Shown here piece by piece: positions 42,668-51,882 of a DNA stretch of 64,000 nt. Origin of the DNA: Bacillus_I endophytica_A (lineage in GTDB: Bacteria; Bacillota; Bacilli; Bacillales; Bacillaceae_H). The stretch spans positions 62,001 through 126,000 of the forward strand of contig NZ_JALAMS010000003.1 of the NCBI RefSeq assembly GCF_026790145.1. The letters run 5' to 3'. The number at the start of each line of letters is the position of its first letter. The first letter of the stretch is position 1. The notes under the pieces were generated by a model. The model was not told the origin of the DNA. It did no database searches and worked only from the letters and a program-made list of their open reading frames with translations. A program made the position numbers and the translations under genes.

Positions 42668-43498
42668 TTATCGAAATGCTTTTTCGTTTCGATCATAAAT
42701 ACGCTGTAGATTTTGTTGGAACAGAGCCTGTTCTTCTTCAGAAAGTTCCCTTGTTATTAGTTTGCTACCGAGAGATTTCAACGTACTTAGAACTTTATAC
42801 ATTACATCGTTCACTGTCATTCTTTCTCCTAATAGTTCTGTAAGAGAAGCCATTGTTTCTGGTTTAATCGTTGGATACGTAAATTTAGTTTCTTCTTTTT
42901 TAAGGGCTCTGTCATAAAACTGCTGAATAAGTTTGGCGCGCTCTGAACCACTTCCATCAACGCAAAGATAGATTTGCACAGCAATTCCTTTTCGAATCCG
43001 ACGCTGTGAAATTCCTGCAAACTTTTTTCCGTTAATGCTTAGATCATAGCTGCCAGGACAGTATGAGCCAACAATTTCTTTTGCTTCAATCTCAACGTTA
43101 TAATCTTTAAAAATATATTTAATAAGTTCCCACATTGCATCATATCCACGATCAATATCAATTTTTGCTTCTGGGAAAAGGAGAGAGATGTTTAGTACTT
43201 CTTCATCTAACACGACCGCAAGGCCACCAGAATTACGGACAATGGTTTTGAACCCTTGGTCATGGAGATAAGAAAGCCCATCTTTCAAATATGGCAGGCG
43301 TGTATCTTGAATACCAAGAACGATTGTTTGATGATGAACCCATGATCTCATTGTAGGTGGGGATGAGAATGAACCAACAACTGTGCAAAGCATGTCGTCC
43401 ATGGCAAACGATTGGCGAGCATCAAAAGCAGGACCTAAACTTGTTTGATCAATAATACGCCATGTTGGCTGTGATAATAACTCTACGGCTTGATTCAT
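42668..43498 (-). CDS. lipL: Octanoyl-[GcvH]:protein N-octanoyltransferase
   Basis: Moves octanoyl or lipoyl groups from GcvH to the E2 subunits of 2-oxoacid dehydrogenases. 276 residues of the LplA/LipB/LipL fold: RSWVHHQTIVLGIQDTRLPYL, TIVRNSGGLAVVLDEEVLNISLLFP, and EIVGSYCPGSYDLSINGKKFAGISQRR with the single nucleophile Cys (about 147) and the essential Lys. Start ATG 43498 with AAAGGAG upstream; the frame runs ten codons further upstream without a ribosome site. Same location as B. subtilis ywfL. Confidence 0.94.
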   Translation of the reverse strand: MNQAVELLSQPTWRIIDQTSLGPAFDARQSFAMDDMLCTVVGSFSSPPTMRSWVHHQTIVLGIQDTRLPYLKDGLSYLHDQGFKTIVRNSGGLAVVLDEEVLNISLLFPEAKIDIDRGYDAMWELIKYIFKDYNVEIEAKEIVGSYCPGSYDLSINGKKFAGISQRRIRKGIAVQIYLCVDGSGSERAKLIQQFYDRALKKEETKFTYPTIKPETMASLTELLGERMTVNDVMYKVLSTLKSLGSKLITRELSEEEQALFQQNLQRIYDRNEKAFR

Positions 43499-43568
43499 AA
43501 TATGTGCTCCTTTAACTAGCTTTAACATCGTTATTATAGCACAGTTTTATTCGCTTCTTGCTTAAACC

Positions 43569-43612
43569 AAAAAGAGAATGAACGTCTTTGAAATAAGATG
43601 CGTTCACTCTCC
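43569..43612 (-). terminator. Probable terminator of rsfA
   Basis: AGAGAATGAACG (43573-43584) pairs with CGTTCACTCT (43601-43610) apart from a small bulge, with a minus-strand T-rich run after it. Confidence 0.5.
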
Positions 43613-43636
43613 TTGGGAATGTGATAAAGGGATTCA

Positions 43637-44377
43637 TTATTCAGCCATTTTCTCAAGATTACCATTGCGATCCATTTTAAATTTTGTAGCTTGACGATCA
43701 TCATCTTCAAAAAGAACAAACTGGCGAGCACGGTTCATAATTTTCATTAATGTTTCGTAGTCTTCTTGAATAGTAGTTGTATCTTGTTCAAGCTTCGCAA
43801 CTTTTGATTTTAGCATAAGATTTTCTTGTGTAAGCTTCTCGTTTTCACGTTTTAAGCGCTCATTTTCTGCTCGGTAAGCTTGTGAGTTGCTTTGGCGACC
43901 TTCTAGGTTTCTCAAAAATTGGATAACTTCATGAATCTCGCTACCTTCTTCACGAGGAGAACTGATAGGTTGCTGAATACTTTTAGTTTCCATTTCTCTT
44001 TCCACTTCATGCTGATTATCTTCTTGTTCATATGGCATTAACTCGTATTCTTGGTAAGTATCAGTAGATACTGTTTCACTAATATCTTCTAACGTTGGTA
44101 CAGGCGGGTTATAAAGTAATCTCTTTTTACCCTGTTCTTGACCAAGAACACGCTGGCGCTGTTTGCGCTGCTTTTTAGCTAGTGATAGAGCTTTCTCATA
44201 GCGATGACGTACAACGGCATTCCAGCGGAAACCACACGCTGCTGATGTACGGTTTAATTCATCTCCTACTTCTTCAAAAGCATTCAACTGTGTACTTCCT
44301 TCGCGAACATGACGAAGCACTGTTTCTGCTAGCAATAAATCATTTTCTTCTGTCCATGCATCTTGACGCTCTTTCAT
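43637..44377 (-). CDS. rsfA: Prespore-specific transcription regulator RsfA
   Basis: 246 residues. An N-terminal Myb/SANT-like DNA-binding domain (about 5-65): RQDAWTEENDLLLAETVLRHVREGSTQLNAFEEVGDELNRTSAACGFRWNAVVR. A charged linker is followed by a coiled coil (about 165-215; ENERLKRENEKLTQENLMLKSKVAKLEQD). This is the layout of B. subtilis RsfA/YwfN, a forespore regulator of sigma-F genes. Conserved position between lipL and ywfO. GGGAGTTG precedes ATG 44377. Confidence 0.92.
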   Translation of the reverse strand: MKERQDAWTEENDLLLAETVLRHVREGSTQLNAFEEVGDELNRTSAACGFRWNAVVRHRYEKALSLAKKQRKQRQRVLGQEQGKKRLLYNPPVPTLEDISETVSTDTYQEYELMPYEQEDNQHEVEREMETKSIQQPISSPREEGSEIHEVIQFLRNLEGRQSNSQAYRAENERLKRENEKLTQENLMLKSKVAKLEQDTTTIQEDYETLMKIMNRARQFVLFEDDDRQATKFKMDRNGNLEKMAE

Positions 44378-44620
44378 TGTAAAACCAACTCCCTTAGTTT
44401 CTTTCTTTTATTTGCTGTAAGAATTATGTTGTTAGTTATATGTTTGACAGAAAGAATGTACTTTATACCAAACTTGCAGAAAGATAATAGGATTTTTATA
44501 GGAGTAGAGAGGGAATTTTACCGACACTTGTTAAGCACAAGTAGGACTTGCAATGGGCTATATTTAGCGGTAAAATACCCTTTAGGTTTAATGGTATGGT
44601 GAAGAAGGGAAGGTATAACA

Positions 44621-44845
44621 ATGGCAAATGAATTTCGCATTTGTGATGATTGCCAAGCAACAGATATAAAAACGTTAGTACCAAAGCTTAAAAAAGTAGA
44701 TCCTAATGCAGAGATTAAAATAGGGTGCCAGTCCTACTGTGGCCCAGGTCGAAAGAAATCTTTTGCATTTGTAAATAATCGTCCTGTTGCAGCTTTGAGT
44801 GAAGATGAGCTGATTCATAAAGTTGAAAAGAAGATGAAGAAATAA
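44621..44845 (+). CDS. DUF1450 small protein (YuzB-like)
   Basis: 74 residues with CDDCQ near the N-terminus and GCQSYCGPGRKKSFAFVNNRPVAALSEDELIHKVEKKMKK, the DUF1450 pattern. Four Cys in two pairs (C-x2-C and C-x3-C) could form a metal site. Function unknown. AAGGGAAGG ribosome site. It stands alone with its own terminator-like hairpin; the 243 bases upstream, to the rsfA start, are divergent promoter space. Confidence 0.85.
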   Translation: MANEFRICDDCQATDIKTLVPKLKKVDPNAEIKIGCQSYCGPGRKKSFAFVNNRPVAALSEDELIHKVEKKMKK

Positions 44846-44881
44846 AAATCGCCTTTGTTTGTTTCACAAGGGTGATTTTTC
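44846..44881 (+). terminator. Probable terminator after the DUF1450 gene
   Basis: AAAATCGCCTTTG pairs with CAAGGGTGATTTTT with one wobble pair, ending in a T run. Confidence 0.65.
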
Positions 44882-45008
44882 ACGTTTAGGTTCATTCTTT
44901 TTCCTCTCTCATCTTAAAATTGAAAGTTTTAGAGTCAATATAGGAATTAACAACCTTTTGTCGAATGGGATTAACATAACAGAAGCTTAAAAATAGAGAG
45001 GTAACTAG

Positions 45009-46325
45009 ATGACGACATATCCAAGTGGAAAACTAAGTGAAGAAAAAGTATTTAAAGATCCAGTTCATCGTTATGTTCATGTTCGAGATAAACTGATCTG
45101 GGATTTAATTGGTACGGCAGAGTTTCAGCGACTTCGGCGGATTCGCCAGCTTGGAACTACTTATATGACGTTTCATGGAGCCGAGCATAGCCGTTTTAAT
45201 CACTCTCTAGGAGTATATGAAATTATTCGCCGAATTGTAGATGATGTTTTTCAAGATAGGGAAGAGTGGGATAATAATGAACGCCTAGTAAGTCTTTGTG
45301 CTGCTCTTTTGCACGATTTAGGTCATGGTCCTTTCTCGCACTCTTTTGAAAAAGTTTTTCATCTCGATCATGAGGATTTTACCCAAGCAATTATTCTAGG
45401 AGATACAGAAGTTAACGCAGTTCTACGCCGAATGGGAAATAGATTCCCAAAAGATGTAGCGGAAGTAATTGCTAAGACATATCGAAATAAACTTGTTGTT
45501 AGTTTAATTTCAAGCCAAATTGATGCGGACCGGATGGATTATTTGCAGCGTGATGCCTATTTTACAGGAGTTAGTTATGGTCACTTTGACATGGAACGAA
45601 TCCTTCGTGTTATGCGTCCAAGGGAAGATCAGGTTGTGATTAAACATAGTGGAATGCATGCCGTTGAGGACTATATTATGAGCCGTTATCAAATGTATTG
45701 GCAAATCTATTTCCACCCTGTAACAAGAAGTGCTGAAGTAATTTTAACGAAAATTCTCCACCGAGCTAAACATTTATATGAAAAGAACTATGAATTCAAG
45801 CAACCTCCGCGTCACTTTTATTCTATTTTTGAAGGAAAAGTCACTGTTGAGGATTATGTAAAGTTAGATGAATCCATTATTATGTTTTATTTTCAAACAT
45901 GGCAAGAAGAAGAAGATGCTATTTTGTCAGATCTTTGCCGTCGTTTTCTTAACCGCAACTTATTCAAGTACATTGAATTCAATCCAAATTCACAGGTGAA
46001 AATGAAGATGTGGATGGAACTGACACAGCTTTTCAAAAAAGCAGGGATAGATCCAGATTATTATTTAGTAATTGATTCATCCAGTGATCTTCCATATGAT
46101 TTTTACCGTCCTGGTGAAGAAGAAGAGCGTCTACCAATCCATTTATTAATGCCGAGTGGGGAATTACGTGAGCTTTCTCGTCAGTCTGAAATTGTTGAAG
46201 CTATTTCAGGGAAGAAGAGAACAGATCATAAGCTCTATTTCCCTCAGGATGCAATTGACCAACTATCCTCAAAACGAAAAGTCAAGGAGCAAATTCGTAA
46301 GCTCTTGTTTGAAGAAATGAGATAA
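45009..46325 (+). CDS. ywfO: HD-domain phosphohydrolase YwfO
   Basis: 438 residues. HD superfamily metal-dependent phosphohydrolase of the dGTPase-like/SAMHD1-like branch: RRIRQLGTTYMTFHGAEHSRFNHSLGVYEI supplies the first His, CAALLHDLGHGPFSHSFEKV the HD pair, and SSQIDADRMDYLQRDAYFTG the last Asp. In related Gram-positive proteins dNTP triphosphohydrolase activity has been reported; the exact substrate here is inferred. No ribosome site stronger than AGAGAGG before ATG 45009. Conserved with the ywgA gene that follows 164 bases later. Confidence 0.93.
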   Translation: MTTYPSGKLSEEKVFKDPVHRYVHVRDKLIWDLIGTAEFQRLRRIRQLGTTYMTFHGAEHSRFNHSLGVYEIIRRIVDDVFQDREEWDNNERLVSLCAALLHDLGHGPFSHSFEKVFHLDHEDFTQAIILGDTEVNAVLRRMGNRFPKDVAEVIAKTYRNKLVVSLISSQIDADRMDYLQRDAYFTGVSYGHFDMERILRVMRPREDQVVIKHSGMHAVEDYIMSRYQMYWQIYFHPVTRSAEVILTKILHRAKHLYEKNYEFKQPPRHFYSIFEGKVTVEDYVKLDESIIMFYFQTWQEEEDAILSDLCRRFLNRNLFKYIEFNPNSQVKMKMWMELTQLFKKAGIDPDYYLVIDSSSDLPYDFYRPGEEEERLPIHLLMPSGELRELSRQSEIVEAISGKKRTDHKLYFPQDAIDQLSSKRKVKEQIRKLLFEEMR

Positions 46326-46489
46326 AAGGGCATAATCTTAAGTTTTACGTTACATTTCTAAGATTTTGCTAGGGTGACGAGCAAAAATGAACGTGATACT
46401 CTATTAAATAGACTAAAAATAGAGAGCGTTAAAGCTACGAGAGACAAGCTTCCAGTGAAATTTTTTGAAGTATAGGAGTTGAAGGGGCC

Positions 46490-47005
46490 TTGTTGAAGGA
46501 TCATGCAAAAATTATTAAAGTGTTTTTATCTGCAGGGGAAATTATTGGGCGAAAAAAGCTGCAGAAAATGATTTTTATTGCAAAGAAGCTAGACTATCCG
46601 TTTTATGAGAAATACAACTTTCATTTTTTTGGACCATATTCAGAAGAATTGACGCTTCGAGTTGAAGAGCTTTGTAATTTAGGATTTTTGACAGAAGTAA
46701 AAGAAAACAAAGGCGGTTATATGCAGTACCGCTATGAGCTAACTCAAGAGGGGGAAATATTTCTAGAGCATCACCAGGATTTAGATTTTCCTTTCTTAAA
46801 TGATTGTGTGAAAAGCATGAATGAACAAAGCTCAAGATTTCTTGAACTTGTTTCAACCGTTCTTTACTTTGAAACGTTACCACCTGAAGAAGTAGCGGAA
46901 AAAGTATTCACATTAAAAAGCAAACAGCGTTATACACAAGAAGAGGTTAATGATGCATATAGCTATATCTCGTCTCTTCGTGAGACGATTCATTCTCCAC
47001 TATAA
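46490..47005 (+). CDS. ywgA: YwgA-like conserved protein
   Basis: 171 residues, soluble. It has a winged-helix look: KIIKVFLSAGEIIGRKKLQKMIFIAKKLDYPFYEKYNFHFFGPYSEELTLRVEEL, then YRYELTQEGEIFLE. It resembles the Panacea/SocA-like antitoxin fold family in layout, but the B. subtilis YwgA function is unknown. Start TTG 46490 is chosen because it gives MLKDHAK and has GGAG at 46475-46478; TTG 46493 is the alternative. No ATG is available near it. Confidence 0.82.
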   Translation: MLKDHAKIIKVFLSAGEIIGRKKLQKMIFIAKKLDYPFYEKYNFHFFGPYSEELTLRVEELCNLGFLTEVKENKGGYMQYRYELTQEGEIFLEHHQDLDFPFLNDCVKSMNEQSSRFLELVSTVLYFETLPPEEVAEKVFTLKSKQRYTQEEVNDAYSYISSLRETIHSPL

Positions 47006-47036
47006 AAGAGGCTCCTAAATAGAGCCTCTTTTTTTA
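47003..47036. terminator. Bidirectional terminator between ywgA and ywhB
   Basis: AAAGAGGCTC (47005-47014)/GAGCCTCTTT (47022-47031), T run, between convergent stops. Confidence 0.9.
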
Positions 47037-47219
47037 TTGATCACTCATACGCTTTCCTGCAACACCATAGTTGTTTTTACTCATTTCTTCAATAATAACG
47101 GCTACTTTCTCTTTAGAAGCACCTGTTGTTTCTACAACAGCCTCCGTTACTTTCTCAACAAGAGCACGTTTTTGCTCATCTGTGCGACCTTCTAACATTT
47201 TTACTGTTACATATGGCAT
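47034..47219 (-). CDS. ywhB: 4-oxalocrotonate tautomerase-like protein
   Basis: 61-residue tautomerase-superfamily protein. After the start Met comes the catalytic Pro (MPYVTVKMLEGRTDEQKRALVEKVTEAVVETTG), then KVAVIIEEMSKNNYGVAG. The small size and Pro-1 are as in 4-oxalocrotonate tautomerase. The natural substrate in Bacillus is not established. AAGGAGGAACTAAT before ATG 47219. Confidence 0.93.
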   Translation of the reverse strand: MPYVTVKMLEGRTDEQKRALVEKVTEAVVETTGASKEKVAVIIEEMSKNNYGVAGKRMSDQ

Positions 47220-47381
47220 ATTAGTTCCTCCTTAAAATAGATATCATTCTTTAGTGTAGCTCTTTCTTTCCTAATTAGAAAGAAAAATCATACCTTTCCA
47301 TTTGCATGAAGAGGAGACTCTAATATAGTATACTAAGGGCAAGAAGTTGAAATTTTAAATATGGTGTAGAGGAGAAATGAT

Positions 47382-48035
47382 GTGGAACAGTTTTTAGCAT
47401 TTCCATTACAACAAATGCCTTTTGTTGTAATCACTCTTATTATAGCTTTTACAATTCATGAATTCTCGCATGCCTTTGTAGCCAATCTATTTGGTGATCC
47501 AACAGCGAAGAATGAAGGAAGGTTAACGCTATCACCCATTTCCCATCTAGATCCATTCGGAACACTTCTGCTTATTATTGCAGGGTTTGGATGGGCGAGG
47601 CCTGTTCCTGTTAATCCACGGAACTTTAAGCGTCCAAGACTTGCGGGTGTTCTTGTATCCATTGCAGGTCCATTAAGCAACCTTGTTTTGGCTTTTATTG
47701 GGACAATTTGTTATTATGCTCTGGTTAATGCGCAAGTAGCATCAAACAATCAGTATTTGTATGAATTTCTTAACTTATTTATCATGCTGAATATTCTTCT
47801 TTTCATTTTTAATTTGTTGCCTTTTCCTCCTCTTGATGGATATAGAATATTAGAGGATTTAGCCCCAACAAATATTCGAATCAAGATGAAACAGTATGAA
47901 TCATATGGAATTTTGCTATTTTTAATTATTGTGATTACACCTCTTGATCAATACGTGATTACACCGATTTACAATCAAGGGATTCCAAGCGTAATGCACA
48001 CATTTACACGTATATTAAGTCCGTTCTTTTTTTAA
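47382..48035 (+). CDS. ywhC: M50-family membrane metalloprotease-like protein YwhC
   Basis: 217 residues with five or six membrane helices. Zinc motif FTIHEFSHAFVA (HExxH) in the first helix and the third-ligand region NLLPFPPLDGYRIL (NPxPPLDG-type) later, as in site-2 protease relatives. LFGDPTAKNEGRLTLSPISHLDPFG and GWARPVPVNPRNFKRPR are the usual blocks. Without regulatory domains its substrate is unknown. Start GTG 47382: AGAGGAG is seven bases upstream; the nearby ATGs at 47377 and 47380 are in another frame. Confidence 0.9.
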   Translation: MEQFLAFPLQQMPFVVITLIIAFTIHEFSHAFVANLFGDPTAKNEGRLTLSPISHLDPFGTLLLIIAGFGWARPVPVNPRNFKRPRLAGVLVSIAGPLSNLVLAFIGTICYYALVNAQVASNNQYLYEFLNLFIMLNILLFIFNLLPFPPLDGYRILEDLAPTNIRIKMKQYESYGILLFLIIVITPLDQYVITPIYNQGIPSVMHTFTRILSPFFF

Positions 48036-48070
48036 AAACAACCGTATACAAGATAGGAGGAAGTTTTAAA

Positions 48071-48589
48071 ATGGATCAACAACCGAAAAAGAAAAAAGCA
48101 GCATTTAATATCATTAAAAGTGACCCAACAGATGGTCATGGAGGATTTGGTGTTGGAGCTCTTAGTTTAGATAATGTTTCACCTGTTTTCATTGATCTTG
48201 AAGATGAAGAGGTTTTTGTAGACATCGGTGCAATGCATGCTCGTAGTGTCGTTGAAAAAGGAATTAAGTTTTTACCAAACCGTGAAGAAGTGCCAGCAGG
48301 AGATAAGTTTTATTGGCTTGTTTGGGTAACGATTGGAAGAAAACCAGAGTCTCCTTATTATGCAGGAGTAACAGCTTGTGAGATGACGGTTAACCGTGAA
48401 GCACGCCGTGGATATAAGTCTCTTCCAGAACATGTAAATCGTATGGATAAATCAATGAAACACCATATTATTGTCGATCATATGGACGAAAAATCAAAAC
48501 ACTTACTGCGTGAATTTTTAAAAGGGCATAATGAAGCACTTTGGAATGCTTCAGAACCAGAACTGAAAAAAGCGCTACTAGAAGCATAA
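48071..48589 (+). CDS. ywhD: YwhD family protein
   Basis: 172 residues, soluble, YwhD family: FNIIKSDPTDGHGGFGVGALSLDNVSPVFIDLEDEEVFVDIGAMHARS, KFLPNREEVPAGDKFYWLVWVTIGR, YYAGVTACEMTVNREARRGYKSLPEHVNRMDKSMK. Function unknown; the name rests on sequence pattern and on its position between ywhC and pbpG. AGGAGGAAG ribosome site, 35 bases after ywhC. Confidence 0.92.
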   Translation: MDQQPKKKKAAFNIIKSDPTDGHGGFGVGALSLDNVSPVFIDLEDEEVFVDIGAMHARSVVEKGIKFLPNREEVPAGDKFYWLVWVTIGRKPESPYYAGVTACEMTVNREARRGYKSLPEHVNRMDKSMKHHIIVDHMDEKSKHLLREFLKGHNEALWNASEPELKKALLEA

Positions 48590-48623
48590 AAAAGACGTGG
48601 AGCTTAAGCTCCACGTCTTTTTT
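48588..48623. terminator. Bidirectional terminator between ywhD and pbpG
   Basis: GACGTGGAGCTTAAGCTCCACGTC palindrome with A6 and T6 flanks. Confidence 0.93.
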
Positions 48624-50715
48624 ATGCCCAAGGAAGGACTTTCTTCCAAAATCCATCTTCCTCTTTCTTTTCTTTTTTTTCTTGCTTCTCCTCTTCGGTA
48701 TGTTCCATATGTTCATCACAGTACTCCGTTGGCTCTGTGCCCTTAACATAATAAGTAAGCCTCGTATTTGGACAGTCTTTAGTAGCAAGCTTTCCGTTGT
48801 CTGGATTCACCAGAACGCCTACAACCCCTTTAGATGGTGAGAAGGCTTGAACTGTTTTTCCTTTATGAGCTTCTTCCATAAACGAAACCCAAATGTTTTT
48901 GGCATAGCTTCTTTCTGTCACTTTGTCCATTGTTTGGTCTTTGTCATAGCCAGTCCATACACCTGCTACAAGGCTTGGAGAAAATCCAATCATCCAGCTA
49001 TCTGTTTGTGTTGTTCCGGATTTCCCGCCATAGATATGCGTTGTTTTTTCGTTAATGGAATTCCCTGTCACAGTTGTATAATCATTTAAACGTTCATCAA
49101 ACATACCTGTCATGAGATGTGTGGTCACATATGCAGCATCTTCATCAAGTACTTGTTTGTGCTCTTTTGGTGCTTCATAAAGTACTTTTCCATCATAAGA
49201 TTCCACTTTAGTTACAAAGGTCGGTTCAATTTCTCGTCCTCCATTCTCAATCATTCCATATGCATTAACCATCTCACTTAGACGAACAGGAGAGGTGCCG
49301 AGGGCGAGGGAAGGAACAGGTTTAATGTTGCTTTTAATGCCCATTTCTTTTGAAGTTTGAACAAGCTGATCCGCTCCGATATACTGCATTGTTTTTACCG
49401 CATAAATGTTATCGGAAAGAGCGATGGCTTGTGAAAGTGTAATATTATCATTTGCATAGTAATCATGGTAATTGCTTGGTTTGTATTTCGTTTCTTTTGT
49501 TCCTTTTCCAAATGTAAAAACGGTTGGCTCACTTTTAAATAATGTAGAAGGAGTGAGTCCATGTTCAATAGCTGCGTAATAGAGCGGTACTTTCATTGTT
49601 GAGCCAGGCTGTCTCACTGCTTGAGTTGCACGGTTAAAAGGGCTTTCTTCGTAATCTTTTCCACCAATTAATGCTTTTACAGCACCTGTTTTAGGATCCA
49701 TAGCAATAAATCCTGTTTGAATGGAAGAGTCAGGGTCAATTGTTTTTTCCACTTTCTTTTCAGCTAGCTTTTGAAGCTTTGGATTTAAAGTAGTATAAAT
49801 TCGAAGCCCATGAAGTTCACGTTCATTTGTTAAATGAAGCTTTTCCTTTACTTGTTTTTTTACTTCATCAACAAAATAAGGAGCAATATCTTGCTTTTCT
49901 TCCTCTTTTATTTCATGAAAGGAAAGCTTAGTAGCAAAAGCCTTCTTCTCTTCTTCTTGTGTAATGAAACCTTCTTTTTGCATAGCGGCTAAGATGATTT
50001 TCTGTCTTTCTTTGGCATTCTCTAGGTTATTGAAAGGCGAGTAGTAGCTTGGTCCCTTTGGGATTCCTGCAAGAATAGAAGCTTCACTACGCGTGAGTTT
50101 TGAAGCATTCTTATTAAAATAGTACCGAGAAGCTGCTTCTATACCATATACCCCATGGCCGTAGTAGATTGTGTTTAAATATCCTTCTAAAATACGGTCT
50201 TTGTCATAGTTCGTTTCTAACCGGACTGTATACCATGCTTCCCGCAATTTCCGAATCCATGTTTTATCATGTTCAAGAAACAAGTTACGCGCATATTGCT
50301 GTGTAATAGTACTCGCTCCCTGAACTTTTGCCATTGCTTTTAAGTCGGCAACAGCAGCCCCTGCAATCCGTTTGGGATCAAATCCATGATGATTATAAAA
50401 ATTCTGATCTTCAACAGATATAGTTGCTTGAATGACATGAGGAGAAATGTTTTCAATTGGAACCCAATATCTTTTTTGGCCATGATGCATTTCTTCTAAT
50501 AGAGATTTATCAGCATTATAAAGAATAGTCGTTTGAGGTACAGATAGAGGAGGAGCTCCTTGAATTTTTGCTATCATCCACATGACGCCGAGAGAGATAC
50601 AAAATAAGATTAATAGGATAATGCTTAAGGCAATAGCTCGACGCCCCATTTTCTTGAGCTTCTGCTGATACTTGCTTGCATTTAGCTCCAAAGTATTCAC
50701 CTCCGTTTTCTTCAT
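48622..50715 (-). CDS. pbpG: Class A penicillin-binding protein (PBP2d)
   Basis: Bifunctional peptidoglycan glycosyltransferase and transpeptidase, anchored by one N-terminal helix (about 27-50). 697 residues. Glycosyltransferase domain (about 70-250): ISVEDQNFYNHHGFDPKRI with catalytic Glu, QGASTITQQYARNL, RKLREAWYTVRLE, GYLNTIYYGHGVYGIEAAS. Transpeptidase domain (about 335-620): active-site Ser in RQPGSTMK (SxxK), SDN in ALSDNIYA, and KSGTTQ (KTG-type). The C-terminal tail is Glu/Lys-rich. In B. subtilis pbpG is a forespore gene needed, with pbpF, for spore cortex synthesis; conserved position supports the name. Confidence 0.95.
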   Translation of the reverse strand: MKKTEVNTLELNASKYQQKLKKMGRRAIALSIILLILFCISLGVMWMIAKIQGAPPLSVPQTTILYNADKSLLEEMHHGQKRYWVPIENISPHVIQATISVEDQNFYNHHGFDPKRIAGAAVADLKAMAKVQGASTITQQYARNLFLEHDKTWIRKLREAWYTVRLETNYDKDRILEGYLNTIYYGHGVYGIEAASRYYFNKNASKLTRSEASILAGIPKGPSYYSPFNNLENAKERQKIILAAMQKEGFITQEEEKKAFATKLSFHEIKEEEKQDIAPYFVDEVKKQVKEKLHLTNERELHGLRIYTTLNPKLQKLAEKKVEKTIDPDSSIQTGFIAMDPKTGAVKALIGGKDYEESPFNRATQAVRQPGSTMKVPLYYAAIEHGLTPSTLFKSEPTVFTFGKGTKETKYKPSNYHDYYANDNITLSQAIALSDNIYAVKTMQYIGADQLVQTSKEMGIKSNIKPVPSLALGTSPVRLSEMVNAYGMIENGGREIEPTFVTKVESYDGKVLYEAPKEHKQVLDEDAAYVTTHLMTGMFDERLNDYTTVTGNSINEKTTHIYGGKSGTTQTDSWMIGFSPSLVAGVWTGYDKDQTMDKVTERSYAKNIWVSFMEEAHKGKTVQAFSPSKGVVGVLVNPDNGKLATKDCPNTRLTYYVKGTEPTEYCDEHMEHTEEEKQEKKEKKEEDGFWKKVLPWA

Positions 50716-50812
50716 ACATAAAACAGTATTGAAAAAAAAGCGGAGTTTTAAACATCAAAATAGCCTTGAATTTTAGAAGAATTTTCATAGAATAAGATCA
50801 TGCAAAAAACGC

Positions 50813-50840
50813 TTGCTTTTTTACGAGATTAATCTATACT
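50813..50840 (+). promoter_or_regulatory. Probable speE promoter
   Basis: TTGCTT (50813-50818), 16 bases, TATACT (50835-50840). It would give a leader of about 155 bases before speE. Confidence 0.55.
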
Positions 50841-51000
50841 AAGGTGGGAAACTTGCGAGTATGCCTTAACATAAGGTTAACAAGCTCCTTATCTGAAGAA
50901 CAATTCGTACATATTTTACGTGTACTTTTCGATTTTGCGAATACACTACTAAATGTTAATGTGGACAAGAGGATATTTGATATAGAAGGGATGAAGTATA

Positions 51001-51828
51001 ATGAGTCTTTGGTTTACAGAGAAACAAACAGAGAATTTTGGTATTACAGCAAAAATTAATAAAACGCTTCACACAGAACAAACAGAATTTCAAAAGTTAG
51101 ACATGGTAGAAACGGAAGAGTTTGGTAACATGCTTCTTCTTGATGATATGGTTATGACAACAGAGAAAGATGAGTTTGTATATCATGAAATGGTCGCACA
51201 TGTACCACTTTTCACACACCCAAATCCAGAGCATGTACTTGTTGTTGGTGGAGGAGACGGTGGCGTTATCCGCGAAATTTTAAAACATCCAAGCGTGAAA
51301 AAAGCAACACTTGTTGATATTGATGGAAAAGTAATCGAGTACTCTAAAAAATATTTACCAACAATCGCAGGTCAATTAGAAGACCCACGTGTAGATGTTC
51401 AAGTTGGTGACGGCTTCATGCACATCGCGAAAAGTGAAAATGCATATGACGTTATTATGGTTGATTCAACAGAGCCAGTTGGTCCTGCTGTAAACTTATT
51501 TACGAAAGGTTTCTATGCGGGGATTTATAAAGCGCTAAAAGAAGATGGTATCTTTGTTGCCCAAACAGACAACCCTTGGTTTAAAGCAGACCTTATTGCA
51601 AATGCGCAACGTGACGTAGCGGAAATTTTCCCAATCACGCGTCTTTATACAGCTAACATTCCAACATATCCAAGCGGTCTTTGGACATTCACACTTGGTT
51701 CTAAAAAGTACGATCCTTTAGAAGTGAGTGAAGAACGCTTCCATGAAATTGAAACGAAATATTACACAAAGGAACTGCATAAAGCAGCGTTCGCTCTACC
51801 TAAATTCGTAGCAGATCTACTAAAATAA
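51001..51828 (+). CDS. speE: Spermidine synthase
   Basis: Adds an aminopropyl group from decarboxylated SAM to putrescine. 275 residues. LWFTEKQTENFGITAKINKTLHTEQTEFQ start, HVLVVGGGDGGVIREILKHPSVKK nucleotide fold, VDIDGKVIEYSKKYLP, VGDGFMHIA and DVIMVDSTEPVGPAVNLFTKGFY with the catalytic Asp. ATG 51001 with GAAGGGATG upstream. Forms an operon with speB 54 bases downstream; agmatinase makes the putrescine that SpeE uses. Confidence 0.96.
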   Translation: MSLWFTEKQTENFGITAKINKTLHTEQTEFQKLDMVETEEFGNMLLLDDMVMTTEKDEFVYHEMVAHVPLFTHPNPEHVLVVGGGDGGVIREILKHPSVKKATLVDIDGKVIEYSKKYLPTIAGQLEDPRVDVQVGDGFMHIAKSENAYDVIMVDSTEPVGPAVNLFTKGFYAGIYKALKEDGIFVAQTDNPWFKADLIANAQRDVAEIFPITRLYTANIPTYPSGLWTFTLGSKKYDPLEVSEERFHEIETKYYTKELHKAAFALPKFVADLLK

Positions 51829-51832
51829 GAAA

Positions 51833-51856
51833 AAGCCATGGGGACTCTCATGGCTT
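51833..51856 (+). repeat. Inverted repeat in the speE-speB spacer
   Basis: AAGCCATG (51833-51840) and CATGGCTT (51849-51856) with an eight-base loop. There is no T run after it, so it is more likely an RNA-processing or stability element than a terminator. Confidence 0.5.
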
Positions 51857-51882
51857 CCTATTGTTTGAAGGGAGTCAGTATA

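Noticed and set aside
50844..51059. 71-residue frame upstream of and overlapping speE
   Set aside because: It lies in the predicted speE leader and overlaps the speE start in another frame; no protein family resemblance.
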